This document shows, in pieces, positions 50,295-62,442 of a DNA stretch of 64,000 nucleotides. Origin of the DNA: Argentina anserina (Eukaryota > Streptophyta > Magnoliopsida > Rosales > Rosaceae); NCBI RefSeq assembly GCF_933775445.1, contig NW_026089461.1, positions 1 to 64,000 of the forward strand, given 5' to 3'. The notes beneath the pieces are model-generated. The model worked only from the letters and a program-made list of their open reading frames with translations. It was not told the origin of the DNA and did not search any database. The translations under genes were made by a program, and so were the position numbers. The first letter of the stretch is position 1; the number at the start of each line of letters is the position of its first letter.

Positions 50295-51352
50295 ATGCGA
50301 GTTTCTATTGAGTTTGAGAGTTTTGCAAGTGTAGGAGTGTGTTTCTTTGAAACTGAGTATCTTTACATCGTTTGCGTATCTTTACTATTCCAATTGTGTA
50401 TCTTTACATCGTTTGCGTATCTTTACTATTCCAATTGTGTATCTTTTCATTTCTCGTTTGAGTATCTTTCTGTAAGGCTTTCTGATGCGAGTTTCTATTG
50501 AATTTGAGAGTTTTGCAAGTGTGGGAGTGTGTTTCCTTCAAACTGAGTATCTTTACATCGTTTGCGTATCTTTACTATTCCAATTGTGTATCTTTACATC
50601 GTTTGCGTATCTTTATTATTCCAATTGTGTATCTTTTCATTTCTCGTTTGAGTATCTTTCTGTAAGGCTTTCTGATGCGAGTTTCTATTATATTTGAGAG
50701 TTTTGCAAGTGTGGGAGTGTGTTTCTTTCAAACTGAGTATCTTTACATCGTTTGCGTATCTTTACTATTCCAGTTGTGTATCTTTTCATTTCTCGTTTGA
50801 GTATCTTTCTGTAAGGCTTTCGGATGCGAGTTTCTATTGAATTTGAGAGTTTTGCAAGTGTGGGAGTGTGTTTCTTTCAAACTGAGTATCTTTACATCGT
50901 TTGCGTATCTTTACTATTCCAATTGTGTATCTTTACATCGTTTGCGTATCTTTACTATTCCAATTGTGTATCTTTTCATTTCTCGTTTGAGTATCTTTCT
51001 GTAAGGCTTTCTGATGCGAGTTTCTATTGTATTTGAGAGTTTTGCAAGTGTGGGAGTGTGTTTCTTTCAAACTGAGTATCTTTACATCGTTTGCGTATCT
51101 TTACTATTCCAGTTGTGTATCTTTTCATTTCTCGTTTGAGTATCTTTCTGTAAGGCTTTCGGATGCGAGTTTCTATTGAATTTGAGAGTTTTGCAAGTGT
51201 GGGAGTGTGTTTCTTTCAAACTGAGTATCTTTACATCGTTTGCGTATCTTTACTATTCCAATTGTGTATCTTTACATCGTTTATGTATCTTTACAATTCC
51301 AATTGAGTATCTTTTCATTTCTCGTTTGAGTATCTTTCTGTAAGGCTTTCTG
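50295..51352 (+). repeat. 1,058-bp block X, copy 2
   Basis: Same six monomers and marker variants as 42951-44008. The upstream units back to about 49860 also match the region near 42516, at an offset of 7,344 bp. Confidence 0.88.
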
Positions 51353-52410
51353 ATGCGAGTTTCTATTGAGTTTGAGAGTTTTGCAAGTGTAGGAGTGTGT
51401 TTCTTTGAAACTGAGTATCTTTACATCGTTTGCGTATCTTTACTATTCCAATTGTGTATCTTTACATCGTTTGCGTATCTTTACTATTCCAATTGTGTAT
51501 CTTTTCATTTCTCGTTTGAGTATCTTTCTGTAAGGCTTTCTGATGCGAGTTTCTATTGAATTTGAGAGTTTTGCAAGTGTGGGAGTGTGTTTCCTTCAAA
51601 CTGAGTATCTTTACATCGTTTGCGTATCTTTACTATTCCAATTGTGTATCTTTACATCGTTTGCGTATCTTTATTATTCCAATTGTGTATCTTTTCATTT
51701 CTCGTTTGAGTATCTTTCTGTAAGGCTTTCTGATGCGAGTTTCTATTATATTTGAGAGTTTTGCAAGTGTGGGAGTGTGTTTCTTTCAAACTGAGTATCT
51801 TTACATCGTTTGCGTATCTTTACTATTCCAGTTGTGTATCTTTTCATTTCTCGTTTGAGTATCTTTCTGTAAGGCTTTCGGATGCGAGTTTCTATTGAAT
51901 TTGAGAGTTTTGCAAGTGTGGGAGTGTGTTTCTTTCAAACTGAGTATCTTTACATCGTTTGCGTATCTTTACTATTCCAATTGTGTATCTTTACATCGTT
52001 TGCGTATCTTTACTATTCCAATTGTGTATCTTTTCATTTCTCGTTTGAGTATCTTTCTGTAAGGCTTTCTGATGCGAGTTTCTATTGTATTTGAGAGTTT
52101 TGCAAGTGTGGGAGTGTGTTTCTTTCAAACTGAGTATCTTTACATCGTTTGCGTATCTTTACTATTCCAGTTGTGTATCTTTTCATTTCTCGTTTGAGTA
52201 TCTTTCTGTAAGGCTTTCGGATGCGAGTTTCTATTGAATTTGAGAGTTTTGCAAGTGTGGGAGTGTGTTTCTTTCAAACTGAGTATCTTTACATCGTTTG
52301 CGTATCTTTACTATTCCAATTGTGTACCTTTACATCGTTTATGTATCTTTACAATTCCAATTGAGTATCTTTTCATTTCTCGTTTGAGTATCTTTCTGTA
52401 AGGCTTTCTG
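51353..52410 (+). repeat. 1,058-bp block X, copy 3
   Basis: Direct tandem copy of the preceding block. One visible private change is GTGTACCTTTAC near 52325. Confidence 0.88.
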
Positions 52411-53278
52411 ATGCGAGTTTCTATTGAATTTGAGAGTTTTGCAAGTGTGGGAGTGTGTTTCCTTCAAACTGAGTATCTTTACATCGTTTGCGTATCTTTA
52501 CTATTCCAATTGTGTATCTTTACATCGTTTGCGTATCTTTATTATTCCAATTGTGTATCTTTTCATTTCTCGTTTGAGTATCTTTCTGTAAGGCTTTCTG
52601 ATGCGAGTTTCTATTATATTTGAGAGTTTTGCAAGTGTGGGAGTGTGTTTCTTTCAAACTGAGTATCTTTACATCGTTTGCGTATCTTTACTATTCCAGT
52701 TGTGTATCTTTTCATTTCTCGTTTGAGTATCTTTCTGTAAGGCTTTCGGATGCGAGTTTCTATTGAATTTGAGAGTTTTGCAAGTGTGGGAGTGTGTTTC
52801 TTTCAAACTGAGTATCTTTACATCGTTTGCGTATCTTTACTATTCCAATTGTGTATCTTTACATCGTTTGCGTATCTTTACTATTCCAATTGTGTATCTT
52901 TTCATTTCTCGTTTGAGTATCTTTCTGTAAGGCTTTCTGATGCGAGTTTCTATTGTATTTGAGAGTTTTGCAAGTGTGGGAGTGTGTTTCTTTCAAACTG
53001 AGTATCTTTACATCGTTTGCGTATCTTTACTATTCCAGTTGTGTATCTTTTCATTTCTCGTTTGAGTATCTTTCTGTAAGGCTTTCGGATGCGAGTTTCT
53101 ATTGAATTTGAGAGTTTTGCAAGTGTGGGAGTGTGTTTCTTTCAAACTGAGTATCTTTACATCGTTTGCGTATCTTTACTATTCCAATTGTGTATCTTTA
53201 CATCGTTTATGTATCTTTACAATTCCAATTGAGTATCTTTTCATTTCTCGTTTGAGTATCTTTCTGTAAGGCTTTCTG
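52411..53278 (+). repeat. Block X, partial copy 4 (868 bp)
   Basis: Same as block X but lacking the first 190-bp monomer (the TTGAGTTTGAG unit). It starts with the CCTTCAAACTG unit and ends before the CTGGGTTGAG unit at 53279. Confidence 0.87.
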
Positions 53279-56200
53279 ATGCGAGTTTCTATTGAATTTG
53301 AGAGTTTTGCAAGTGTGGGAGTGTGTTTCTTTCAAACTGAGTATCTTTACATCGTTTGCGTATCTTTACTATTCCAATTGTGTATCTTTACATCGTTTGC
53401 GTATCTTTACTATTCCAATTGTGTATCTTTTCATTTCTGGGTTGAGTATCTTTCTGTAAGGCTTTCTGAAGCGAGTTTCTATTGTATTTGAGAGTTTTGC
53501 AAGTGTGGGAGTGTGTTTCTTTCAAACTGAGTATCTTTACATCGTTTGCGTATCTTTACTATTCCAATTGTGTATCTTTTCATTTCTCGTTTGAGTATCT
53601 TTCTGTAAGGCTTCTGATGCGAGTTTCTATTGTATTTGAGAGTTTTGCAAGTGTGGGAGTGTGTTTCTTTCAAACTGTGTATCTTTACATCGTTTGCGTA
53701 TCTTTACTATTCCAATTGTGTATCTTTTCATTTCTCGTTTGAGTATCTTTCTGTAAGGCTTCTGATGCGAGTTTCTATTGTATTTGAGAGTTTTGCAAGT
53801 GTGGGAGTGTTTCTTTCAAACTGAGTATCTTTACATCGTTTGCGTATCTTTACTATTCCAATTGTGTATCTTTTCATTTCTCGTTTGAGTATCTTTCTGT
53901 AGGGCTTCTGATGCGAGTTTCTATTGTATTTGAGAGTTTTGCAAGTGTGGGAGTGTGTTTCTTTCAAACTGTGTATCTTTACATCGTTTGCGTATCTTTA
54001 CTATTCCAATTGTGTATCTTTTCATTTCTCGTTTGAGTATCTTTCTGTAAGGCTTCTGATGCGAGTTTCTATTGTATTTGAGAGTTTTGCAAGTGTGGGA
54101 GTGTGTTTCTTTCAAACTGAGTATCTTTACATCGTTTGCGTATCTTTACTATTCCAATTGTGTATCTTTTCATTTCTCGTTTGAGTATCTTTCTGTAAGG
54201 CTTTCTGATGCGAGTTTCTATTGAGTTTGAGAGTTTTGCAAGTGTAGGAGTGTGTTTCTTTCAAACTGAGTATCTTTACATCGTTTGCGTATCTTTACTA
54301 TTCCAATTGTGTATCTTTACATCGTTTGCGTATCTTTACTATTCCAATTGTGTATCTTTTCATTTCTCGTTTGAGTATCTTTCTGTAAGGCTTTCTGATG
54401 CGAGTTTCTATTGAATTTGAGAGTTTTGCAAGTGTGGGAGTGTGTTTCCTTCAAACTGAGTATCTTTACATCGTTTGCATATCTTTACTATTCCAATTGT
54501 GTATCTTTACATCATTTGCGTATCTTTACTATTCCGATTGTGTATCTTTTCATTTCTCGTTTGAGTATCTTTCTATAAGGCTTCTGATGCGAGTTTCTAT
54601 TGTATTTGAGAGTTTTGCAAGTGTGGGAGTGTGTTTCTTTCAATCTGAGTATCTTTACATCGTTTGCGTATCTTTACTATTCCAATTGTGTATCTTTTCA
54701 TTTCCCGTTTGAGTATCTTTCTGTAAGGCTTTCTGATGCGAGTTTCTATTGAATTTGAGAGTTTTGCAAGTGTGGGAGTGTGTTTGTTTCAAACTGAGTA
54801 TCTTTACATCGTTTGCGTATCTTTACTATTCCAATTGTGTATCTTTTCATTTCTCGTTTGAGTATCTTTCTGTAAGGCTTTCTGATACGAGTTTCTATTG
54901 AATTTGAGAGTTTTGCAAGTGTGGGAGTGTGTTTCTTTCAAACTGAGTATCTTTACATCGTTTGCGTATGTTTACTATTCCAATTGTGTATCTTTACATC
55001 GTTTGCGTATCTTTACTATTCCAATTGTGTATCTTTTCATTTCTCGTTTGAGTATCTTTCTGTAAGGCTTTCGGATGTGAGTTTCTATTGAATTTGAGAG
55101 TTTTGCAAGTGTGGGAGTGTGTTTCTTTCAAACTGAGTATCTTTACATCGTTTGCGTATCTTTACTATTCCAATTGTGTATCTTTACAATTCCAATTGAG
55201 TATCTTTTCATATCTCGTTTGAGTATCTTTCTGTAAGGCTTTCTGATGCGAGTTTCTATTGAATTTGAGAGTTTTGCAAGTGTGGGAGTGTGTTTCTTTC
55301 AAACTGAGTATCTTTACATCGTTTGCGTATCTTTACTATTCCAATTGTGTATCTTTACATCGTTTGCGTATCTTTACTATTCCAATTGTGTATCTTTTCA
55401 TTTCTTGGTTGAGTATCTTTCTGTAAGGCTTTCTGATGCGAGTTTCTATTGTATTTGAGAGTTTTGCAAGTGTGGGAGTGTGTTTCTTTCAAACTGAGTA
55501 TCTTTACATCGTTTGCGTATCTTTACTATTCCAATTGTGTATCTTTTCATTTCTCGTTTGAGTATCTTTCTGTAAGGCTTCAGATGCGAGTTTCTATTGT
55601 ATTTGAGAGTTTTGCAAGTGTGGGAGTGTGTTTCTTTCAAACTGAGTATCTTTACATCGTTTGCGTATCTTTACTATTCCAATTGTGTATCTTTTCATTT
55701 CTCGTTTGAGTATCTTTCTGTAGGGCTTCTGATGCGAGTTTCTATTGTATTTGAGAGTTTTGCAAGTGTGGGAGTGTGTTTCTTTCAAACTGTATATCTT
55801 TACATCGTTTGCGTATCTTTACTATTCCAATTGTGTATCTTTTCATTTCTCGTTTGAGTATCTTTCTGTAAGGCTTCTGATGCGAGTTTCTATTGAATTT
55901 GAGAGTTTTGCAAGTGTGGGAGTGTGTTTCTTTCAAACTGAGTATCTTTACATCGTTTGCGTATCTTTACTATTCCAATTGTGTATCTTTACATCGTTTG
56001 CGTATCTTTACTATTCCAATTGTGTATCTTTTCATTTCTCGTTTGAGTATCTTTCTGTAAGGCTTTCTGATGCGAGTTTCTATTGTATTTGAGAGTTTTG
56101 CAAGTGTGGGAGTGTGTTTCTTTCAAACTGAGTATCTTTACATCGTTTGCGTATCTTTACTATTCCAGTTGTGTATCTTTTCATTTCTCGTTTGAGTATC

Positions 56201-58892
56201 TTTCTGTAAGGCTTTCGGATGCGAGTTTCTATTGAATTTGAGAGTTTTGCAAGTGTGGGAGTGTGTTTCTTTCAAACTGAGTATCTTTACATCGTTTGCG
56301 TATCTTTACTATTCCAATTGTGTATCTTTACATCGTTTATGTATCTTTACAATTCCAATTGAGTATCTTTTCATTTCTCGTTTGAGTATCTTTCTGTAAG
56401 GCTTTCTGATGCGAGTTTCTATTGAATTTGAGAGTTTTGCAAGTGTGGGAGTGTGTTTCTTTCAAACTGAGTATCTTTACATCGTTTGCGTATCTTTACT
56501 ATTCCAATTGTGTATCTTTACATCGTTTGCGTATCTTTACTATTCCAATTGTGTATCTTTTCATTTCTGGGTTGAGTATCTTTCTGTAAGGCTTTCTGAA
56601 GCGAGTTTCTATTGTATTTGAGAGTTTTGCAAGTGTGGGAGTGTGTTTCTTTCAAACTGAGTATCTTTACATCGTTTGCGTATCTTTACTATTCCAATTG
56701 TGTATCTTTTCATTTCTCATTTGAGTATCTTTCTGTAAGGCTTCTGATGCGAGTTTCTATTGTATTTGAGAGTTTTGCAAGTGTGGGAGTGTGTTTCTTT
56801 CAAACTGTGTATCTTTACATCGTTTGCGTATCTTTACTATTCCAATTGTGTATCTTTTCATTTCTCGTTTGAGTATCTTTCTGTAAGGCTTCTGATGCGA
56901 GTTTCTATTGTATTTGAGAGTTTTGCAAGTGTGGGAGTGTGTTTCTTTCAAACTGAGTATCTTTACATCGTTTGCGTATCTTTACTATTCCAATTGTGTA
57001 TCTTTTCATTTCTCGTTTGAGTATCTTTCTGTAGGGCTTCTGATGCGAGTTTCTATTGTATTTGAGAGTTTTGCAAGTGTGGGAGTGTGTTTCTTTCAAA
57101 CTGTGTATCTTTACATCGTTTGCGTATCTTTACTATTCCAATTGTGTATCTTTTCATTTCTCGTTTGAGTATCTTTCTGTAAGGCTTCTGATGCGAGTTT
57201 CTATTGTATTTGAGAGTTTTGCAAGTGTGGGAGTGTGTTTCTTTCAAACTGAGTATCTTTACATCGTTTGCGTATCTTTACTATTCCAATTGTGTATCTT
57301 TTCATTTCTCGTTCGAGTATCTTTCTGTAAGGCTTTCTGATGCGAGTTTCTATTGAGTTTGAGAGTTTTGCAAGTGTAGGAGTGTGTTTCTTTCAAACTG
57401 AGTATCTTTACATCGTTTGCGTATCTTTACTATTCCAATTGTGTATCTTTACATCGTTTGCGTATCTTTACTATTCCAATTGTGTATCTTTTCATTTCTC
57501 GTTTGAGTATCTTTCTGTAAGGCTTTCTGATGCGAGTTTCTATTGAATTTGAGAGTTTTGCAAGTGTGGGAGTGTGTTTCCTTCAAACTGAGTATCTTTA
57601 CATCGTTTGCATATCTTTACTATTCCAATTGTGTATCTTTACATCATTTGCGTATCTTTACTATTCCGATTGTGTATCTTTTCATTTCTCGTTTGAGTAT
57701 CTTTCTATAAGGCTTCTGATGCGAGTTTCTATTGTATTTGAGAGTTTTGCAAGTGTGGGAGTGTGTTTCTTTCAATCTGAGTATCTTTACATCGTTTGCG
57801 TATCTTTACTATTCCAATTGTGTATCTTTTCATTTCCCGTTTGAGTATCTTTCTGTAAGGCTTTCTGATGCGAGTTTCTATTGAATTTGAGAGTTTTGCA
57901 AGTGTGGGAGTGTGTTTGTTTCAAACTGAGTATCTTTACATCGTTTGCGTATCTTTACTATTCCAATTGTGTATCTTTTCATTTCTCGTTTGAGTATCTT
58001 TCTGTAAGGCTTTCTGATGCGAGTTTCTATTGAATTTGAGAGTTTTGCAAGTGTGGGAGTGTGTTTCTTTCAAACTGAGTATCTTTACATCGTTTGCGTA
58101 TCTTTACTATTCCAATTGTGTATCTTTACAATTCCAATTGAGTATCTTTTCATATCTCGTTTGAGTATCTTTCTGTAAGGCTTTCTGATGCGAGTTTCTA
58201 TTGAATTTGAGAGTTTTGCAAGTGTGGGAGTGTGTTTCTTTCAAACTGAGTATCTTTACATCGTTTGCGTATCTTTACTATTCCAATTGTGTATCTTTAC
58301 ATCGTTTGCGTATCTTTACTATTCCAATTGTGTATCTTTTCATTTCTTGGTTGAGTATCTTTCTGTAAGGCTTTCTGATGCGAGTTTCTATTGTATTTGA
58401 GAGTTTTGCAAGTGTGGGAGTGTGTTTCTTTCAAACTGAGTATCTTTACATCGTTTGCGTATCTTTACTATTCCAATTGTGTATCTTTTCATCGTTTGCG
58501 TATCTTTACTATTCCAATTGTGTATCTTTTCATTTCTCGTTTGAGTATCTTTCTGTAAGGCTTTCGGATGTGAGTTTCTATTGAATTTGAGAGTTTTGCA
58601 AGTGTGGGAGTGTGTTTCTTTCAAACTGAGTATCTTTACATCGTTTGCGTATCTTTACTATTCCAATTGTGTATCTTTACAATTCCAATTGAGTATCTTT
58701 TCATATCTCGTTTGAGTATCTTTCTGTAAGGCTTTCTGATGCGAGTTTCTATTGAATTTGAGAGTTTTGCAAGTGTGGGAGTGTGTTTCTTTCAAACTGA
58801 GTATCTTTACATCGTTTGCGTATCTTTACTATTCCAATTGTGTATCTTTACATCGTTTGCGTATCTTTACTATTCCAATTGTGTATCTTTTC
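52411..58892 (+). repeat. 6.5-kb duplicated segment, copy 2
   Basis: Second copy of the 43.1-49.7 kb segment. It has a private 2-bp deletion near 53810 (GGGAGTGTTTC for GGGAGTGTGTTTC). A single subrepeat is present near 55.8 kb where copy 1 has two. Confidence 0.85.
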
Positions 58893-60243
58893 ATTTCTTG
58901 GTTGAGTATCTTTCTGTAAGGCTTTCTGATGCGAGTTTCTATTGTATTTGAGAGTTTTGCAAGTGTGGGAGTGTGTTTCTTTCAAACTGAGTATCTTTAC
59001 ATCGTTTGCGTATCTTTACTATTCCAATTGTGTATCTTTTCATTTCTCGTTTGAGTATCTTTCTGTAAGGCTTTCTGATGCGAGTTTCTATTGAATTTGA
59101 GAGTTTTGCAAGTGTGGGAGTGTGTTTCCTTCAAACTGAGTATCTTTACATCGTTTGCGTATCTTTACTATTCCAATTGTGTATCTTTACATCGTTTGCG
59201 TATCTTTACTATTCCAATTGTGTATCTTTTCATTTCTCATTTGAGTATCTTTCTGTAAGGCTTCTGATGCGAGTTTCTATTGTATTTGAGAGTTTTGCAA
59301 GTGTGGGAGTGTGTTTCTTTCAAACTGAGTATCTTTACATCGTTTGCGTATCTTTACTATTCCAATTGTGTATCTTTACATCGTTTTGGTATCTTTACTA
59401 TTCCAATTGTGTATCTTTTCATTTCTCGTTTGAGTATCTTTCTGTAAGGCTTTCTGATGCGAGTTTCTATTGTATTTGAGAGTTTTGCAAGTGTGGGAGT
59501 GTGTTTCTTTCAATCTGAGTATCTTTACATCGTTTGCGTATCTTTACTATTCCAATTGTGTATCTTTTCATTTCCCGTTTGAGTATCTTTCTGTAAGGCT
59601 TTCTGATGCGAGTTTCTATTGAATTTGAGAGTTTTGCAAGTGTGGGAGTGTGTTTGTTTCAAACTGAGTATCTTTACATCGTTTGCGTATCTTTACTATT
59701 CCAATTGTGTATCTTTACATCGTTTGCGTATCTTTACTATTCCAATTGTGTATCTTTACAATTCCAATTGAGTATCTTTTCATTTCTCGTTTGAGTATCT
59801 TTCTGTAAGGCTTTCTGATGCGAGTTTCTATTGTATTTGAGAGTTTTGCAAGTGTGGGAGTGTGTTTCTTTCAAACTGAGTATCTTTACATCGTTTGCGT
59901 ATCTTTACTATTCCAATTGTGTATCTTTTCATTTCTCGTTTGAGTATCTTTCTGTAAGGCTTCTGATGCGAGTTTCTATTGTATTTGAGAGTTTTGCAAG
60001 TGTGGGAGTGTGTTTCTTTCTAACTGTGTATCTTTACATCGTTTGCGTATCTTTACTATTCCAATTGTGTATCTTTTCATTTCTCATTTGAGTATCTTTC
60101 TGTAAGGCTTCAGATGCGAGTTTCTATTGTATTTGAGAGTTTTGCAAGTGTGGGAGTGTGTTTCTTTCAAACTGAGTATCTTTACATCGTTTGCGTATCT
60201 TTACTATTCCAATTGTGTATCTTTTCATTTCTCGTTTGAGTAT

Positions 60244-60248
60244 CTTTC
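60244..60248 (+). repeat. Target-site duplication CTTTC, left of solo LTR C
   Basis: CTTTC at 60244-60248 is repeated at 62443-62447. The flanks join as GAGTATCTTTCTGTAAGG, a normal monomer boundary. Confidence 0.95.
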
Positions 60249-62442
60249 TGATCGGTTCGATTACTCGAGATCAATATTAACCCTGTAAGCATCGTTAGTA
60301 GTATAAAGCAAGAGGGTATCGTTCACAAACCGGGGATCCAACCAGGGTAAAGAATCACAAACATTTAACAACGAAATCATAAGAGATATAATGATTTGAG
60401 ATATATTTTGGATCAAACATAAAATAAACCTAAACTAATATATACATGTGATCAACCAACCAACACATAAGAAATTACCAAACAAATAACATAAGAACAA
60501 AGGTAACAAAATCTACTCTCAATCTTGTTCATGCCGTAAGTATCATAGTTCATCTTAAATTCGATGATGCATCAAGTTGCTACTTGGTTCCTAATACATA
60601 GATATTATTGAGCTCAACTACTTGTCTTGCTACGAAATCTAACATACCAATTCATCATGCAATTACGTATCACAAAGAGAAATCAATATGTTTAAAGCAC
60701 TTATCCAATGTCGAACTTAAGATCATAATCGGTGGAGGAACACAAAGGGGACAAACAATTAATCAACTACTTGTATCAAAATTGTTTTTAACTTTGAATG
60801 ATTAACATATGCGACATCAACTACTTGTCTTAATCACACATGCAATATAAGAACACACCGAAAATGAATTAAGAACATAAATAAACAGAAATTCATGGCA
60901 TAAAACCTAAAATCATTGAATAAAAATCGAAAACCTTAATTCATCATGTCATTCAAAAATTACAAATATCTCATAGACAAGAATAAAAATAACTTTAACA
61001 AAACCTAAACATGAATCATCCAAGAACAAGAACATAAAAACCCGAAAACTAAACATGAAGATCAAAGAGTTACACTTTATAATTCTCCTCCCAAGGTTCC
61101 TTACAGAGGTAGCACGAGATCTTCAAGAGTATGGTATCCTAGGCTCCCAAGCTTTGGACAGAAAATATGATGAAGGGTGGTGAATTCGGATTCTATGATG
61201 CTTGGTGAATGAAAGTGTTTGGGCAGAGCTTTGGCAAGTCTTGTGAGCAAGGTTGATGATCATTTTATGTGGAAATGAGGTGCTATATATAGAGGAATAA
61301 ACCCAAGGGAGGATGGCCACAAAGTCCACAAAGTTGAAACCAAATTGGTTGAGGTTTCCTAGATTCGGCAGATCTGACCTTTATCCCTTGTTGTGGCCAT
61401 AACTTTCTCTAGAAAATAGATATTAAGATGATTCCAACTGGCAATTTCAACTAGACTTCCGTGGCGTTTTATCCATATATTATGCACTTTCTCAATCATT
61501 CTGAGCTGTCCAGGGGAGCTCGTCAAAGTTGGATGATCTGCAGTGCCAGAATTCTGATTTCTATAAGGATTGCATATCTTTTGCATTAATTGCATATCTT
61601 CTTCCTCCTTTAATGCTGATTTCTTTTGCACAAATTTCTTCCTTTGAATTAGGGAGGCAGCAAAAGTCTTAATTGTTGCAGCCATGTTTGATTTTTCTTA
61701 CCTCTCCTCATTAAATTTGCTACATGCCTTCTTTGACTTTCTTGCCTCTTCTCATTTAATTTGCTGCATGCCTTATTTGACATTCTTTGGTGCAGGGAAT
61801 TTATGGATATTCTGATACATATTTGTTCTCTATATGCAGGAGGAACAAAGTCCCAAGTTTCCCTCATAGCCCTTGGATCAAAAGCAAATCAATGGCTGAG
61901 ATAATTTCATCGAGCTCACTGGACCTCCGAGTAATGATTCGGTCATATCTCCCTGTAGGAATAAGATATTGATTTGATTCCAAATCCTACAGAAACTAGA
62001 CTCAAAATCCTTTTTATCCATATAAGGTACGTCTTCTTACGCAATCGGAGCTATCCAGGGGAGCCCGTCGAAGTTGGACTACAAATCTTGACAGCATTTT
62101 CATTCTTGCATGGATTGGGCTTTTAAGTGTATCTTCTTCTCTTTCCTTGTGGAACTAGGATTGCTTTCCTTCTCCAACATGGATTTGTATTTCCTAATAA
62201 GAATAAGTATGTTAGAAACAAAGAAATACGAAAGGATGAATCCTACTCGAACAAGGAATCATATCTCAACAAGGATTATTAACACTTAGCACGATTTCAT
62301 CATCAATTCACTCATAATTGATATAAGCTCTACCTAGACACTTATTCTTACAAAAGAAATTAAAACATACTAAATAAGAGGTAACAAAGAGTAAGAATAG
62401 GGCATAATCACATTAAGAACGTCACACTTTATGCTCCTATCA
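60249..62442 (-). mobile_element. Solo LTR 'C', minus orientation
   Basis: A 2,194-bp LTR. On the minus strand it begins TGATAGGAGCATAAAG and ends CGAACCGATCA, with perfect CTTTC duplications and no internal region. Its U5-side half is almost the same as that of LTR A (CAACTACTTGTCTTGC near 60615 and 60828), while its U3 side has many private differences from both A and B. A 108-codon minus-strand frame (61359-61685) is open here and in B but shows mostly amino-acid-changing differences. I treat it as chance. Confidence 0.95.
61283..61292 (-). promoter_or_regulatory. Putative TATA box of LTR C
   Basis: CTATATATAG is in the same LTR position as in A and B, although the surrounding bases differ (AGAGGAATAAACCC on the + strand). 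Confidence 0.6.

Larger units (their letters stand above)
40768..60248 (+). repeat. Satellite array, right segment
   Basis: The same satellite and orientation resume in phase with TGTAT, the right duplication of element B, and end with CTTTC, the left duplication of LTR C. Runs of 148-bp type II units are more frequent here than in the left array. Variants typical of this part are GGCTTTCGGATGCGAG, TTCCAGTTGTG, TCTGTAGGGCTTCTG, AACTGTGTATC, the TTTATGTATCTTTACAATTCC subrepeat and a truncated 22-bp subrepeat TATCTTTACAATTCC...GAG. The array is organised in nested blocks listed separately. No gene or further insertion was seen. Confidence 0.97.
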
